A model generated the notes under the pieces. It worked only from the letters and a program-made list of their open reading frames with translations, made no database searches and was not told the origin of the DNA. From Lachnospiraceae bacterium KH1T2 (GTDB taxonomy: Bacteria; Bacillota; Clostridia; Lachnospirales; Lachnospiraceae): a stretch of 64,000 bases of DNA. The stretch spans positions 124,001 through 188,000 of the forward strand of contig FOSY01000001.1 of NCBI GenBank assembly GCA_900114405.1, written 5' to 3'. Made by a program: the position numbers and the translations under genes. Numbering within the stretch: position 1 is the stretch's first letter; the number at the start of each line of letters is the position of its first letter. This document shows, in pieces, positions 53,230 through 62,898 of the stretch.

Positions 53230-54988
53230 TTCCGGCCTCCGTTGAATATGAATCTTCTGTAGAAGTATCAACTACCTCCATTCCTTCGCTTATTCCGTCA
53301 CCGCTCACCTGTGTATAGTAGTCATTCTTAACACCTGTCTTTACCGGAATCTGCTTTTGCTCACCGTCAGCTCCTGATGTTGTAACGTAAAAACCACCAT
53401 TTCCATCATCGCTTATGCAGTTTGTAGGTACTGCGAGTACTCCCGCTGCCTCCTGCTCGATGATCGTAAGCTTCACGCTCATACCGATTCTCAATCTGTC
53501 ACTTGGGTTCTTAATAGTAACCTCGATAGGATAACCTGACGACGTTGTGCTTGATTTTGAATCAGACTTTGAATCAGTTGTTTCTATGCTGATAACAGGA
53601 GAAACAAATGTCACTTCACCTTCCATAACAAGACTTCCTGTGGTCTCAGTTGTCATTTCCGCTTTCTGTCCAAGTGCTATATCACTTATATCGTACTGAT
53701 CTGCAGACGCTTTTACCTTATAACCACTGTCGTCCTGCAGTACAGCTATTTCATCACCTTTATAAGTCTGTCCTGCTTTAGCACTTACCGAAGTGATAAC
53801 TCCATCAGCTGGTGCCACGATTTTTGCTTTTTCAAGCTGTTTTGTATACTTATCAACTTCCTGCTGTGACTCTATTGTTCCTGTAGAAGCAGCGATTTCA
53901 CTTGTCTTTACAGTATCTGTATCATCAGCAAGTGTCTTTTTGTTTTCTCTATCAGTATCATCTACTGTCTGATTTGCCTTGATAGCGCTCTCCTTAGTAC
54001 TTTTAACATTATCCTGCGCACTTTTCAGATCGCTCTGTTTCTCAGCTTCTTTTGACTTTGCTTCAGACTGTGCTGACTCTGCCTCAGACTGTGCTGTCTG
54101 CTTATCTTCCAGCTCATTCTGATACTTTTTCTGCTTATCCTGTGCATCTTCAAGATCTTCATTTCTCTGATCATACTCAGCCTTGGCTTTATTATAAGCA
54201 TCCTGTGCTTCGTCAACCTTTCTCTGAGCCTCTGCCCTATTAGAATCATTTGCTGAGTCAAGTTCAGCCTGCGCACTTGAAAGTTTTCCTTCTTTCTCTG
54301 TCACAGTAGACTGAAGTTTATTTACATCACTTTGGATATCAGAAACTTTTCTCTCCTGCTTTCTGACTTTATTTTTAATTTCCTCTACAGCCTTCTTCGC
54401 ATTAGAAACAGCGCTGTCCTGTGCCGCGAGGTTAGCTGATGCCGAACTAAGCTCACCTGAGAGCTGCTGCACCTTATTAAGAGCATCGACATGATCTGCA
54501 CCCGCTCTTGCTGCATCCTCTGAAACTTTAGCCGAATTTGCCACCGCTGACTGCTGTGCGAGTTCTAAATTTCTCTTTGCAGCTGCGATCTCAATTTCGT
54601 TTTTCTGCTGTGCAGCCTTAAGATTCTGCTGTGCTGCGCTAAGTGAATTTTCAACGCTTGTAGTATCGAGCAGGGCAATCACATCACCTTTTTTTACTCT
54701 GTCGCCAACCTTAACTTTAACTTCTTTTATATCTACATCCGTAAGGTCAGATGTTATGGAATAGCTTTCATTACTTGCAATAGTACCAGAAATACTTATA
54801 GTCTTTTTTAAATCCTGCTTGGTCACTTCAATGCCTGAAGTCATATTTTCTTCCATTGCCTTTGCCTGCGCTCTTCTGTTAGAAGAAATAACAGCTCCCG
54901 CTGTTGATGCGCCAAGCAGTACAACTATTCCGATTATCAATGCTTTTTTATTCTTAAACACCTTGCCGATCACAGATTTATATTTCAT
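53216..54988 (-). CDS. membrane-fusion/adaptor protein of the ABC exporter
   Basis: A 590-residue HlyD/MacA-like protein. One N-terminal helix (about 13-33) anchors it. A barrel-sandwich (lipoyl-like) half at about 45-125, then a very long alpha-helical hairpin (about 125-360, Ala/Lys/Gln-rich) and the second half plus beta-barrel domains (about 380-590). The hairpin is about twice as long as in MacA. It would span the cell wall next to the permease. First gene of the exporter operon; a palindrome AAGCG-TTTT-CGCTT (55021-55034) just upstream may be an operator. Confidence 0.9.
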   Translation of the reverse strand: MKYKSVIGKVFKNKKALIIGIVVLLGASTAGAVISSNRRAQAKAMEENMTSGIEVTKQDLKKTISISGTIASNESYSITSDLTDVDIKEVKVKVGDRVKKGDVIALLDTTSVENSLSAAQQNLKAAQQKNEIEIAAAKRNLELAQQSAVANSAKVSEDAARAGADHVDALNKVQQLSGELSSASANLAAQDSAVSNAKKAVEEIKNKVRKQERKVSDIQSDVNKLQSTVTEKEGKLSSAQAELDSANDSNRAEAQRKVDEAQDAYNKAKAEYDQRNEDLEDAQDKQKKYQNELEDKQTAQSEAESAQSEAKSKEAEKQSDLKSAQDNVKSTKESAIKANQTVDDTDRENKKTLADDTDTVKTSEIAASTGTIESQQEVDKYTKQLEKAKIVAPADGVITSVSAKAGQTYKGDEIAVLQDDSGYKVKASADQYDISDIALGQKAEMTTETTGSLVMEGEVTFVSPVISIETTDSKSDSKSSTTSSGYPIEVTIKNPSDRLRIGMSVKLTIIEQEAAGVLAVPTNCISDDGNGGFYVTTSGADGEQKQIPVKTGVKNDYYTQVSGDGISEGMEVVDTSTEDSYSTEAGSDIE

Positions 54989-55020
54989 TTCATATACCGT
55001 TCCTTTCGGAGACTAAGTAT

Positions 55021-55034
55021 AAGCGTTTTCGCTT
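55021..55034. promoter_or_regulatory. candidate operator palindrome
   Basis: AAGCG-TTTT-CGCTT lies 33 nt upstream of the adaptor gene, next to a minus-strand TATACT that could be a -10 element. No clear -35 is visible. Confidence 0.35.
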
Positions 55035-55066
55035 AAAAAGCACTTTATGATTTCTTACGAAAATCT

Positions 55067-55105
55067 TAAAAGCGGATGCTTAAGTATACACTAAGCACCC
55101 GCTTT
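55067..55105 (-). terminator. terminator after the alcohol dehydrogenase
   Basis: On the minus strand AAAGCGGGTGCTTAG pairs with TTAAGCATCCGCTTT with one mismatch, followed by TAAGATTTT. It ends the operon that includes the alcohol dehydrogenase. Confidence 0.75.
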
Positions 55106-55120
55106 CTTACTCCAGGCACA

Positions 55121-56203
55121 TCACGCCTGAATTCCCGCTATTCTCTTTAATATATCGTCTGTTATCTCATAAGGTACAGCAGAAAGCTTAGCTGGATTTG
55201 ACTTCAATTCTTCATAAGCCTTTTCTCTAAATTCCAAAGGAATTTCCTCCGGAGCACATACCTTTACAAAGAAATCATTAAGTTCATCAGGATCAGTAAA
55301 TCCCGCCCTGTTCAGTATCCAGTCTCTGTCCTCTTTCTTCATGGCACGTATAAACTCTGACTGAAAATAACTTACGCACTTTCCATGCGGGATCGCACAG
55401 CCTATCGTGATAGGATAACTAAGCCCATGCGGGATCGTTGTTCCTGTCTGTGCTATAGTCATTCCTGCCATTGCAGATGCATCCATCATTTTCTGGAAAT
55501 CTTCATCAGCCGCATCTTTTTCACCTAGGAGGATTGGCTTAAAGCTCTTCCAAAGTTCAAGGCCATGGGCTGCACACATCTTGGTATACTCAGTAGCCTT
55601 CCTGTGGATGCTTCCTTCTACCATATGTGCCAATGCATCCATTGCTGTGTTGTTGATTATCGACTTCGGTGCTGTTTTAAGATATTTGCCGTCTACAAAG
55701 GAGACTGTTGGAAACAGCTTATGAACACTGGATTTTTTCGTATTGAGATCAGTCCTCGTCAATACTGAAACAGCCGTAGCCTCCGAACCTGTACCGCATG
55801 TGGTCGGCACTTCTGCCAAAGGCAGCATATCCGATGTAGCTTCTTTGTCATAGAGATATTCCCACGGCTCATCATAATGTTTCATCATAAGCGCTATCGC
55901 CTTTGCGGCATCCATAGCAGAGCCTCCGCCTATTCCGATAACGAAGTCACAGCCATTTTCCACACCGAAGTCTCTGGCTTCCATAACGCTCTCAACTGTC
56001 GGGTTTTCTTTTATACCTTCAAAACATTCAAACTCAACATCTGCGTTATCAAGAACCTCGACCACATCAAAAAATGAACCGTTCTTTCTGGCAGAGCCTC
56101 TTCCCATAACTATGAGAGCTTTTCTTCCGAGCGAAGTCAGCGCCTCCGCATGATCCTTGATCGCATCATATCCTGAAAATACTTGTGCAGGCATATAAAA
56201 CAT
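55121..56203 (-). CDS. iron-containing alcohol dehydrogenase
   Basis: A 360-residue group III alcohol dehydrogenase that interconverts an alcohol and aldehyde with NAD(P)H. The nucleotide-binding GIGGGSAMDAAKAIA is near 93-107, and metal ligands are expected in the MVEGSIHRK and TTIPHGLSYP/IPHGKCVSYF regions. The substrate is unknown; members of this type often act as butanol or 1,3-diol dehydrogenases. It lies 23 nt after the lectin-like gene and is probably read through from it. Confidence 0.93.
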   Translation of the reverse strand: MFYMPAQVFSGYDAIKDHAEALTSLGRKALIVMGRGSARKNGSFFDVVEVLDNADVEFECFEGIKENPTVESVMEARDFGVENGCDFVIGIGGGSAMDAAKAIALMMKHYDEPWEYLYDKEATSDMLPLAEVPTTCGTGSEATAVSVLTRTDLNTKKSSVHKLFPTVSFVDGKYLKTAPKSIINNTAMDALAHMVEGSIHRKATEYTKMCAAHGLELWKSFKPILLGEKDAADEDFQKMMDASAMAGMTIAQTGTTIPHGLSYPITIGCAIPHGKCVSYFQSEFIRAMKKEDRDWILNRAGFTDPDELNDFFVKVCAPEEIPLEFREKAYEELKSNPAKLSAVPYEITDDILKRIAGIQA

Positions 56204-56226
56204 TTTCTGTACCCCTTTTCCAATAC

Positions 56227-57405
56227 TTAGTTAGAAACCTTATTATCATCAAATTCGATGATATATCCCATTTTACCTTTCCAATATGCTGAAGTCGAAA
56301 TGATATCATTAGTTATATCATTAAGATACCAGCGCTTATCCTTTTTTCTATATAACATATCAAGGTAGCACTCATCAATACTATTCTCATCCTTATAGCT
56401 AGGCTCGTTTGTAAGCCAGTAGCCATTAAATGCTGAATCTGTCTGTATAGGATCTCCTACATAGCTTCCATCCGGTGCCACCCAGTAATAATCTTTACTT
56501 TCAGCATCTCTCTTGGCGCCGATGAGATAACATATTGTATCTGCACTTCTTGATGAGATCTGATTGAGAATATACTGGCATTCTTCATCCGAATTGATAT
56601 GAGCAAGATAACCTCCCTTGCTTATCGCATCTGCCCATGCCTGCTCCCATGTGACATCAGCATCTACAAAAGCATAAGTGTGGACTTTTCCATCCTCTAC
56701 AAAGCTTCCGTTTCCTGCCTCAGACGCTTCCTCTGTTGCCTTTTCCGCCTCAGTTTCTTTTGCTTCACTTGCCGCTTCGCTTGCCACAGCTGTCGCAGCA
56801 CGTGACTCAACTGACGGTGCTGACGCTTCAGCGCTTACTTTCTTTGAAGACGAACTTTTAGAACTTCCACCACCGATTATCTTCATGACGATAACTGCAG
56901 CTATCACAAATACTATGATAAGTCCGATGATCGCAGCTATTACAGGGATGAAAGCCTTAAGATCACGCTCTTCTTCCTCATCTTCATCATACTCGTCATC
57001 CTCGTACTCATCATCATCTTCTTCATTGTCATATCCGTCGTAGTCTTCATATTCATCATCTTCATCGTACTCGTCGGATTCTTCGTCTTCGTACTCCTCA
57101 GTTTCTTCGTCTTCGTATTCCTCGTCTTCGCGTTCGTACTCATCCTCTTCGTACTTATCGCTGCGTCTTCCTCTGTAATCCTCTTCCGGCTCCTCTTCTT
57201 CCTCAGGCTCTTCCTGTGGTCTCCTTCTATGAGGCAAAATACTTATAACAGGACCTCTCTCCCCAGTCTGTCTCTCAGCCTGCTCAGTTTCTTCTTTCTC
57301 CTCAACACTTTCCTCAACATCAAGTTCAAAATCTGTCTTTGTACCACAGTACTTGCAAAATTTTGAATCATCCGAAAGCTTTTTACCACAGTTTTTACAA
57401 AACAT
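56227..57405 (-). CDS. zinc-ribbon membrane protein with C-type-lectin-like domain
   Basis: A 392-residue protein. A zinc ribbon (Cys3/Cys6 and Cys17/Cys20, CKNCGKK...CKYCG) starts the cytoplasmic part. A highly acidic linker of Asp/Glu/Tyr repeats (about 60-150) leads to one helix (152-177) and a Ser/Ala-rich extracellular stalk. The C-terminal 140 residues (TWEQAWADAISKGGYLAHIN, then DYYWVAPDGS and YWLTNEP) fit a C-type-lectin-like fold. It may bind cell-wall or glycan ligands (inference). It is 4 nt after the GH25 gene. GAAGGAG precedes the ATG. Confidence 0.8.
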   Translation of the reverse strand: MFCKNCGKKLSDDSKFCKYCGTKTDFELDVEESVEEKEETEQAERQTGERGPVISILPHRRRPQEEPEEEEEPEEDYRGRRSDKYEEDEYEREDEEYEDEETEEYEDEESDEYDEDDEYEDYDGYDNEEDDDEYEDDEYDEDEEEERDLKAFIPVIAAIIGLIIVFVIAAVIVMKIIGGGSSKSSSSKKVSAEASAPSVESRAATAVASEAASEAKETEAEKATEEASEAGNGSFVEDGKVHTYAFVDADVTWEQAWADAISKGGYLAHINSDEECQYILNQISSRSADTICYLIGAKRDAESKDYYWVAPDGSYVGDPIQTDSAFNGYWLTNEPSYKDENSIDECYLDMLYRKKDKRWYLNDITNDIISTSAYWKGKMGYIIEFDDNKVSN

Positions 57406-57409
57406 ATTT

Positions 57410-58321
57410 TCACTCCTTCTTTTTCATAATCTGTATATCAAGGTCAGTTTCGCCGGAAATTCCGGGAACTGACGCTTTATTGGTATACTGCCAATATGTA
57501 AAATGATATGGTGTCTGCGGAACTTTTTCATAATCCGCATACCATACCTGATATTCACTAAGCTGTGAAAGGTCGAGTTCATAAGCCTCCCAAAGCATAT
57601 TGGCATAAATCATCGGGATATATCCGGCTTCGCTTATCTTCTCACAAAAGACTTTCGTATTTGCCGTAAACTGCTCTCCCGTGACATTATCTGTCCTCGC
57701 CTCATCATCTAAAATGCTCTCAGGGTCATATACCACCGGAAGTTCGAGTTTCTGCCCTTTTAAAAGCTCAAGCACAAAATCTGCTTCTTCTGCTGCTTCA
57801 CTTTCATTTATCGCCTGTGCAAAGAAATATACTCCGACATCGAGCCCGGCTTTATGCGCACCTTCAATATACTCTTTATATCTCTTGTCCGCATTGAGCG
57901 CTCCGCTTTTGCCGTAACCTCTGAAGCCTATCCTGATGATAGCAAATTTAACTCCCGACTCTTTTACCTTTTCCCAATCTATGTCACCCTGATGATATGA
58001 AACATCTACTCCAATCCTGCTTTTATACTTAGAATCTCTATATGTCACATGATCGCCATGATGTTTGAAATTACCTGACATATACTCATTCATCGGAACT
58101 GCTTTATTGACAGATACTTCGTATTCCTCTCCAAAGGCATCCACAAACTTGATCTTATCCGGTATTTCTTTTCTAGACTCTGATTGCATTTGGTCACATG
58201 ATAATGTAGCATCACCGCTTACAGTATCTTTTCCACCATCATCCGAAGCTTTTGCCCCACACCCTGCAAAAGTCATCATGATAAGCGCAAATATCAATGT
58301 TAAACATATATTTCTATGCAT
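57410..58321 (-). CDS. GH25 lysozyme-like lipoprotein
   Basis: A 303-residue surface lipoprotein: signal peptide with lipobox FAGC (Cys21), then a Ser/Asp-rich linker and a GH25 muramidase domain from about 100 (IGVDVSYHQGDIDW) to the end. The conserved Asp in DVSYHQ and the YDPES acidic pair are in place, so peptidoglycan beta-1,4 cleavage is likely. The start codon shares a base with the stop of the zinc-ribbon gene upstream. It may remodel the wall around the two linked membrane proteins. Confidence 0.88.
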   Translation of the reverse strand: MHRNICLTLIFALIMMTFAGCGAKASDDGGKDTVSGDATLSCDQMQSESRKEIPDKIKFVDAFGEEYEVSVNKAVPMNEYMSGNFKHHGDHVTYRDSKYKSRIGVDVSYHQGDIDWEKVKESGVKFAIIRIGFRGYGKSGALNADKRYKEYIEGAHKAGLDVGVYFFAQAINESEAAEEADFVLELLKGQKLELPVVYDPESILDDEARTDNVTGEQFTANTKVFCEKISEAGYIPMIYANMLWEAYELDLSQLSEYQVWYADYEKVPQTPYHFTYWQYTNKASVPGISGETDLDIQIMKKKE

Positions 58322-59673
58322 TAGTTCTTTCCTGCCACGTAATCATCATAAGTTCTGCAGCCCTTTGAACTGTCTGAGAAACCACAGAGTCTATAGATAC
58401 TCTCTACGTAATATCCCTTTTCCTTTGTATCTTTATCATCTGTGCATGAAGGATACTGGAGCTGAAGGTGATATACGTATTCAGAAGTGATCTTAACAAG
58501 ATCATATTCCATCATGGTATGATTCTCATCAACATAACCGCTTGCGATATATTTTGAGTTGCTTTCTCTTATACTTCCAAAGATAGCCTCTTCATCATGA
58601 AGTCTTGCATTTTCAGTTTCTTTTGCATACGCATATGCTTCCTTGAGAGAAAGACTATCCGTACGCGCCGTAACAGATACGATAAGTGATGAATTATCAC
58701 TGCCTGTAAAGACTATAGATTTTACATTAGTTCCATAGTCATTTGTAACATCCGTACTTATAACCTCTGCACTATTATAGAGATTAGATGGATAAGAAAA
58801 TTCAAACTGCGGAATACCATCACTGTCTGTGTATTTAATAAACTTATCCGGTTCAAGCACATTTGCATAATCAGCAACCGCTGTGCTGTCTATTCCCAAT
58901 GCAGAAGCATCTTCTGACTCAACAGCTTCTGTTGAAACCTTTTCCATTGGCTCTTCCGTTGAAGCTGCTTCTTCCTGTTCAGTGCTTTCAACTGAAGTTT
59001 CCTCCGTTTTATCTGCCGCAAGTGATGTTTTATTTGACTTAAAATGCAAAATCACTGCTGCGATTCCAAGCACTACGATAACGACAGCTACTGCGATGAT
59101 TGCTTTCAGCACATTTTTCTTCTTTTTATCTCGCTTAGCTCTCTTCTCGATCAAAGAACGTCTGTCATATCTTCGATCATCTTCTTCATCGTCTTCATCT
59201 TCGTCGTCTTCGTCTTCATCTTCGTCGTCTTCATCATCGTCGACTTCTTCATCCTCTTCGGCGTCAGCATTATCTGCGTCTTCGTCGTCCTCTTCCACTT
59301 CAGGCGTGTCTTCGTAATTCTTTATCTCTTCACGCATGCCATCCATCTCAGGGGCGTCCTCTGACTTAAATTCTCCTCTGCTTTCAGGCTGCTCTTCTAT
59401 ATTCTCAGACTTTTCCTCTTCAGCGATCATACGCTCTTCATTCAAAACTTCCGTACAATCTCTATCTGCCTGCACTTCTTCTATCTCAGTTTCAGCCTTC
59501 TCGCTTTCATCTGCTCTTTCATTTTTTTCTTTCAAAGGGAAGATCGTATCAGGCACAACTGCCTTTTCACCTGTAAGTTCTTCAAGCTGGGCATCCGTAA
59601 CTTTAGTTCCGCACGATGTACAAAACCTTGAACCCATACTTAGTTTAGTTCCACAATTTCTGCAATAACTCAT
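58321..59673 (-). CDS. zinc-ribbon membrane protein, unknown outer domain
   Basis: A 450-residue protein built like the one at 56227: zinc ribbon at the start (Cys4/Cys7 and Cys18/Cys21, CRNCGTK...CTSCG), a long acidic linker (about 60-170), a basic stretch, one transmembrane helix (about 193-214) and an extracellular part of about 235 residues with a Thr/Glu-rich stalk and a beta-rich end that I do not recognise. GGAGG precedes the ATG at 59673; the longer frame from 59769 is unsupported. First of the three linked surface genes. Confidence 0.78.
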   Translation of the reverse strand: MSYCRNCGTKLSMGSRFCTSCGTKVTDAQLEELTGEKAVVPDTIFPLKEKNERADESEKAETEIEEVQADRDCTEVLNEERMIAEEEKSENIEEQPESRGEFKSEDAPEMDGMREEIKNYEDTPEVEEDDEDADNADAEEDEEVDDDEDDEDEDEDDEDEDDEEDDRRYDRRSLIEKRAKRDKKKKNVLKAIIAVAVVIVVLGIAAVILHFKSNKTSLAADKTEETSVESTEQEEAASTEEPMEKVSTEAVESEDASALGIDSTAVADYANVLEPDKFIKYTDSDGIPQFEFSYPSNLYNSAEVISTDVTNDYGTNVKSIVFTGSDNSSLIVSVTARTDSLSLKEAYAYAKETENARLHDEEAIFGSIRESNSKYIASGYVDENHTMMEYDLVKITSEYVYHLQLQYPSCTDDKDTKEKGYYVESIYRLCGFSDSSKGCRTYDDYVAGKN

Positions 59674-59786
59674 AGTCTTCTTTTTCCTCCGTAGGGAGAT
59701 CGGTTCTCCCTGAAACTCTCCTGCAGCAGCCCACTCTGCTCGCAGTTTATCCTGTGTTGCCAATGTCACATATAATTGGAATTATA

Positions 59787-60356
59787 TCATGTGTTCAACT
59801 CATGATAAAGTCTGCCTACCGGAAGACCTACCACATTATAGTAGTCTCCGACTATTCCCTTTATATATTTGGCAAATGTTCCCTGTATCCCATAACTTCC
59901 GGCTTTATCCATAGGATCACCTGTTGAGATATACTCAAGGATCTCCTCATCACTCATAGGATAGATCTCCACCTCAGTTGTTTCATGGAAAGATCTATAT
60001 TTGATCTCATCCTTCTCAAAAGCTGCAATAGTAACGCCTGTAATAACTTTATGTACTCTTCCCTGAAGCTCCTTCAGCATTTCGAATGCATCTTTTTCAT
60101 TCTTTGGTTTCCCCAGAATTTTTCCATCTACAACTACTATCGTATCCGCAGATATGATAGTCCCAGATTCACATTTTTCAGCAACATTCCTTGCTTTACC
60201 AAGGGAAATTTCTTCCGCTGCCTTTTCCGGAACATCAGACATATACTCTTCCTCTGAGTCACTTACAATGACTACAAAGTCAAGTCCGATCTGATGCAGC
60301 AATTCCTGACGTCTTGGTGATGCCGAAGCAAGTATTATTTCTTTTCCTGATTTCAT
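59787..60356 (-). CDS. maf: Maf-family nucleotide pyrophosphatase
   Basis: Hydrolyses non-canonical or modified NTPs (dTTP, UTP and their analogues) to NMP. The 189 residues match the family. ASASPRRQELL near the start, then SADTIVV (catalytic Asp) and DKAGSYGIQG are diagnostic. The ATG at 60356 has GGAG 8 nt upstream; an earlier frame start at 60377 does not. It is 113 nt upstream of the zinc-ribbon gene and divergent from the AlaX-type gene. Confidence 0.94.
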   Translation of the reverse strand: MKSGKEIILASASPRRQELLHQIGLDFVVIVSDSEEEYMSDVPEKAAEEISLGKARNVAEKCESGTIISADTIVVVDGKILGKPKNEKDAFEMLKELQGRVHKVITGVTIAAFEKDEIKYRSFHETTEVEIYPMSDEEILEYISTGDPMDKAGSYGIQGTFAKYIKGIVGDYYNVVGLPVGRLYHELNT

Positions 60357-60552
60357 AATAAAACTCCATAAATTCATGTTCGCAGACTTCTCATCCTGCG
60401 GAACATTTTTGATTCAGCCCCTATCATAACACAAAATCGCGTATGTTTTTTGGATTCATTTATTGAAGTTGCAAGAGTTTATGTATACATTTAAAAATGT
60501 TATACTGAAAACTAAAACAGCTATATTAATATAAAAATGAGGGATAAATTCA

Positions 60553-61701
60553 ATGACAGAAAAACTATATGATCTGGATGCTTATGCATCAGAATTTGAT
60601 GCCGTCGTGCTTTCCTGTGAGCCTGACCATGACGGAACCTACCGGGTAGTCTTAGATAAAACTCTTTTCTTCCCGGAAGAAGGCGGACAAACACCGGACA
60701 CAGGCATACTCGGAGCAGCCAACGTTATCGACGTGCAGATAGATAAGCAAAATATCATCACACATTTCACTGATTCAGAGTTAAAAGTCGGTTCTGATAT
60801 CCATGGTAAGATTGATTTTGAACATCGCTACAGCAATATGCAGAACCACACCGGAGAGCACATCTTCTCAGGCTATGCACATAGCATATATGGCTGCACT
60901 AATGTCGGCTTCCACCTTAGCGACTCTATCGTTACAATGGATTATGATAAGCAGCTTACTGATGAGGAAATTTCTCATCTTGAAAAACTGACAAATGAAG
61001 CTATATTCCAAAATATTCCTGTAATATGTGAATATCCGGCTCCTGAAAAGCTCGAAACTCTCGACTACCGCAGCAAAAAAGAACTTTCCGGTGCAGTAAG
61101 GATCGTAACTATCACAGATGTCGATATATGCGCCTGCTGTGCTCCACATGTCAAGAGCACTATCGAGGTTGGAATGCTAAAGGTCATCTCTTCACAAAAT
61201 TATAAAGGCGGCACAAGACTTTCAATACTTTGCGGCAGACGTGCCTTTGAAAATTATAAAAGTGTTTACAGTCAGGCAGATGACGTCAGCCATCTTCTGA
61301 GTATCAAGCAAAACGAAGTCAGTGAAACAGTTGCAAAACTGCTCGAAGAAAGAAATTCTCTTCTCTCCAAAGTTAAGACATTGCAGGAAAGAATACTTAT
61401 GCAGCAGATAGCAGGCGTTGACCCTGCTGCTGAAAATGTCGTTTTATTTGTCGAAGAAGCTGAGCCTGTAGTCATGAGAAATTCCGTAAATGCCTTAACA
61501 GCTTCGCATCCGGGCTACTGCGGTGTGTTCAATGGAAATGACACAGATGGATACTCTTTCATAATCGGCTCTTCTCAAAAAGATTGTCGTGATTTCCTAA
61601 ATTCTATACGCGAAAAAATTCCCGTTAAAGGTGGCGGAAAGCCGGAAATGGTTCAGGGATCTGTTAAAATCTCTGCTTCAGTCTTAAGAAATATTTTTTG
61701 A
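60553..61701 (+). CDS. AlaX-type alanyl-tRNA editing protein
   Basis: A 382-residue protein that probably clears Ser or Gly from tRNA-Ala. It has the AlaRS-type editing domain: HTGEHIFSG (HxxxH zinc motif), then CACCAPH (Cys/His zinc ligands), followed by a coiled coil (about 255-285) and a C-terminal DHHA1-like domain with GGGKPEMVQGSV. This is the long AlaX form. It is monocistronic and convergent with queA. Confidence 0.92.
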   Translation: MTEKLYDLDAYASEFDAVVLSCEPDHDGTYRVVLDKTLFFPEEGGQTPDTGILGAANVIDVQIDKQNIITHFTDSELKVGSDIHGKIDFEHRYSNMQNHTGEHIFSGYAHSIYGCTNVGFHLSDSIVTMDYDKQLTDEEISHLEKLTNEAIFQNIPVICEYPAPEKLETLDYRSKKELSGAVRIVTITDVDICACCAPHVKSTIEVGMLKVISSQNYKGGTRLSILCGRRAFENYKSVYSQADDVSHLLSIKQNEVSETVAKLLEERNSLLSKVKTLQERILMQQIAGVDPAAENVVLFVEEAEPVVMRNSVNALTASHPGYCGVFNGNDTDGYSFIIGSSQKDCRDFLNSIREKIPVKGGGKPEMVQGSVKISASVLRNIF

Positions 61702-61706
61702 TCTAT

Positions 61707-61744
61707 AAAAATCCTATGTTAAGCAGCGCTTAGCATAGGATTTT
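61707..61744. terminator. bidirectional terminator
   Basis: AAAATCCTATG pairs with CATAGGATTTT, with an inner TTAAGC/GCTTA pairing, between the convergent alaX-type gene and queA. Confidence 0.85.
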
Positions 61745-61756
61745 GTCACAGCTCAT

Positions 61757-62794
61757 TTATTTCAGGAACATCGCATCTCCAAAGCTGAAGAATCTATATC
61801 TTTCCTTTACAGCTTCTTTATATGCATTAAGGACATTTTCTCTTCCTGCGAGTGCAGATACAAGCATTATAAGTGTTGACTCCGGAAGGTGGAAGTTAGT
61901 TATCAGATTATCCAATACCTTAAATTTATAACCCGGATAGATAAAAATTTCAGTATTTGCACCTGTTGTAGCCTGTACAACGCCATTCTCATCTGCAGCA
62001 GACTCAATAGTTCTGCAGCTTGTAGTTCCTACACAAATGATACGGCCGCTGCCTGTACGCTTTGTTTCATTGATCGTATCAGCAGCTTCTTTTGAAACCA
62101 TATAAAACTCACTGTGCATATGATGATTAAGCACATTTTCTTCCTTTACAGGTCTGAAAGTTCCAAGTCCCACATGAAGTGTAACGTAAACGAGCTTAAC
62201 TCCTTTATCCTGAATCTTCTGAAGAAGCTCAGGTGTGAAGTGAAGTCCTGCTGTCGGCGCTGCTGCCGAACCGTCAAACTTAGCATATACTGTATTGTAT
62301 CTGTCGCGGTCTGCAAGCTTATGTGTGATATATGGCGGAAGCGGCATTTCTCCAAGCTTATCAAGGATTTCCTCAAAAATTCCATCATAGTAGAATTTTA
62401 CAAGTCTGTCGCCTTCCTCTACAATATCAACTATCTCAGCCTTAAGAAGACCATCTCCAAAAACTACTCTTGCTCCGACTCTGAGCTTCTTTCCCGGTCT
62501 TACGATCGTCTCCCAGATATCATTTCCTTTATTTTTAAGAAGAAGTATCTCTACTGCAGCACCGGTGTCTTCCTTTACGCCAAGAAGTCTTGCAGGGATA
62601 ACCTTTGTATTATTCATAACAAGGCAGTCACCCGGGTTAAGATAGTCTACGATATCATGAAAAATCTTGTGCTCGATTTCACCTGTTTTTTTATCAAGAA
62701 CCATAAGCCTTGATGTATCACGCTTATCCAGAGGATCCTGCGCTATGAGTTCCTCCGGAAGATCATAATAAAAGTCTTTTTTTAATAATTCCAT
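61757..62794 (-). CDS. queA: tRNA epoxyqueuosine synthase (S-adenosylmethionine:tRNA ribosyltransferase-isomerase)
   Basis: Transfers the ribosyl part of SAM to preQ1 in tRNA, giving epoxyqueuosine. The 345 residues match the family. [19 protein letters not shown] near the start, the [10 protein letters not shown] motif and [14 protein letters not shown] are diagnostic. The usual partner tgt is not in the window on this side. The gene stands apart from the ABC genes by 104 nt without clear regulatory signals. Confidence 0.96.
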   Translation of the reverse strand: MELLKKDFYYDLPEELIAQDPLDKRDTSRLMVLDKKTGEIEHKIFHDIVDYLNPGDCLVMNNTKVIPARLLGVKEDTGAAVEILLLKNKGNDIWETIVRPGKKLRVGARVVFGDGLLKAEIVDIVEEGDRLVKFYYDGIFEEILDKLGEMPLPPYITHKLADRDRYNTVYAKFDGSAAAPTAGLHFTPELLQKIQDKGVKLVYVTLHVGLGTFRPVKEENVLNHHMHSEFYMVSKEAADTINETKRTGSGRIICVGTTSCRTIESAADENGVVQATTGANTEIFIYPGYKFKVLDNLITNFHLPESTLIMLVSALAGRENVLNAYKEAVKERYRFFSFGDAMFLK

Positions 62795-62898
62795 TTCTAT
62801 TGCCTTCTAAATATAACTTAATTTATGTACCGATTTTCTATCTTACCACAATCCTTAGACAAAATGAAGAGAAATGCCGGTGAAGGAAATTTATGCGT

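Noticed and set aside
58883-59364. Serine-rich frames opposite the zinc-ribbon gene
   Set aside because: They are the complement of the Asp/Glu repeat linker (GAY/GAR codons read as TCN).
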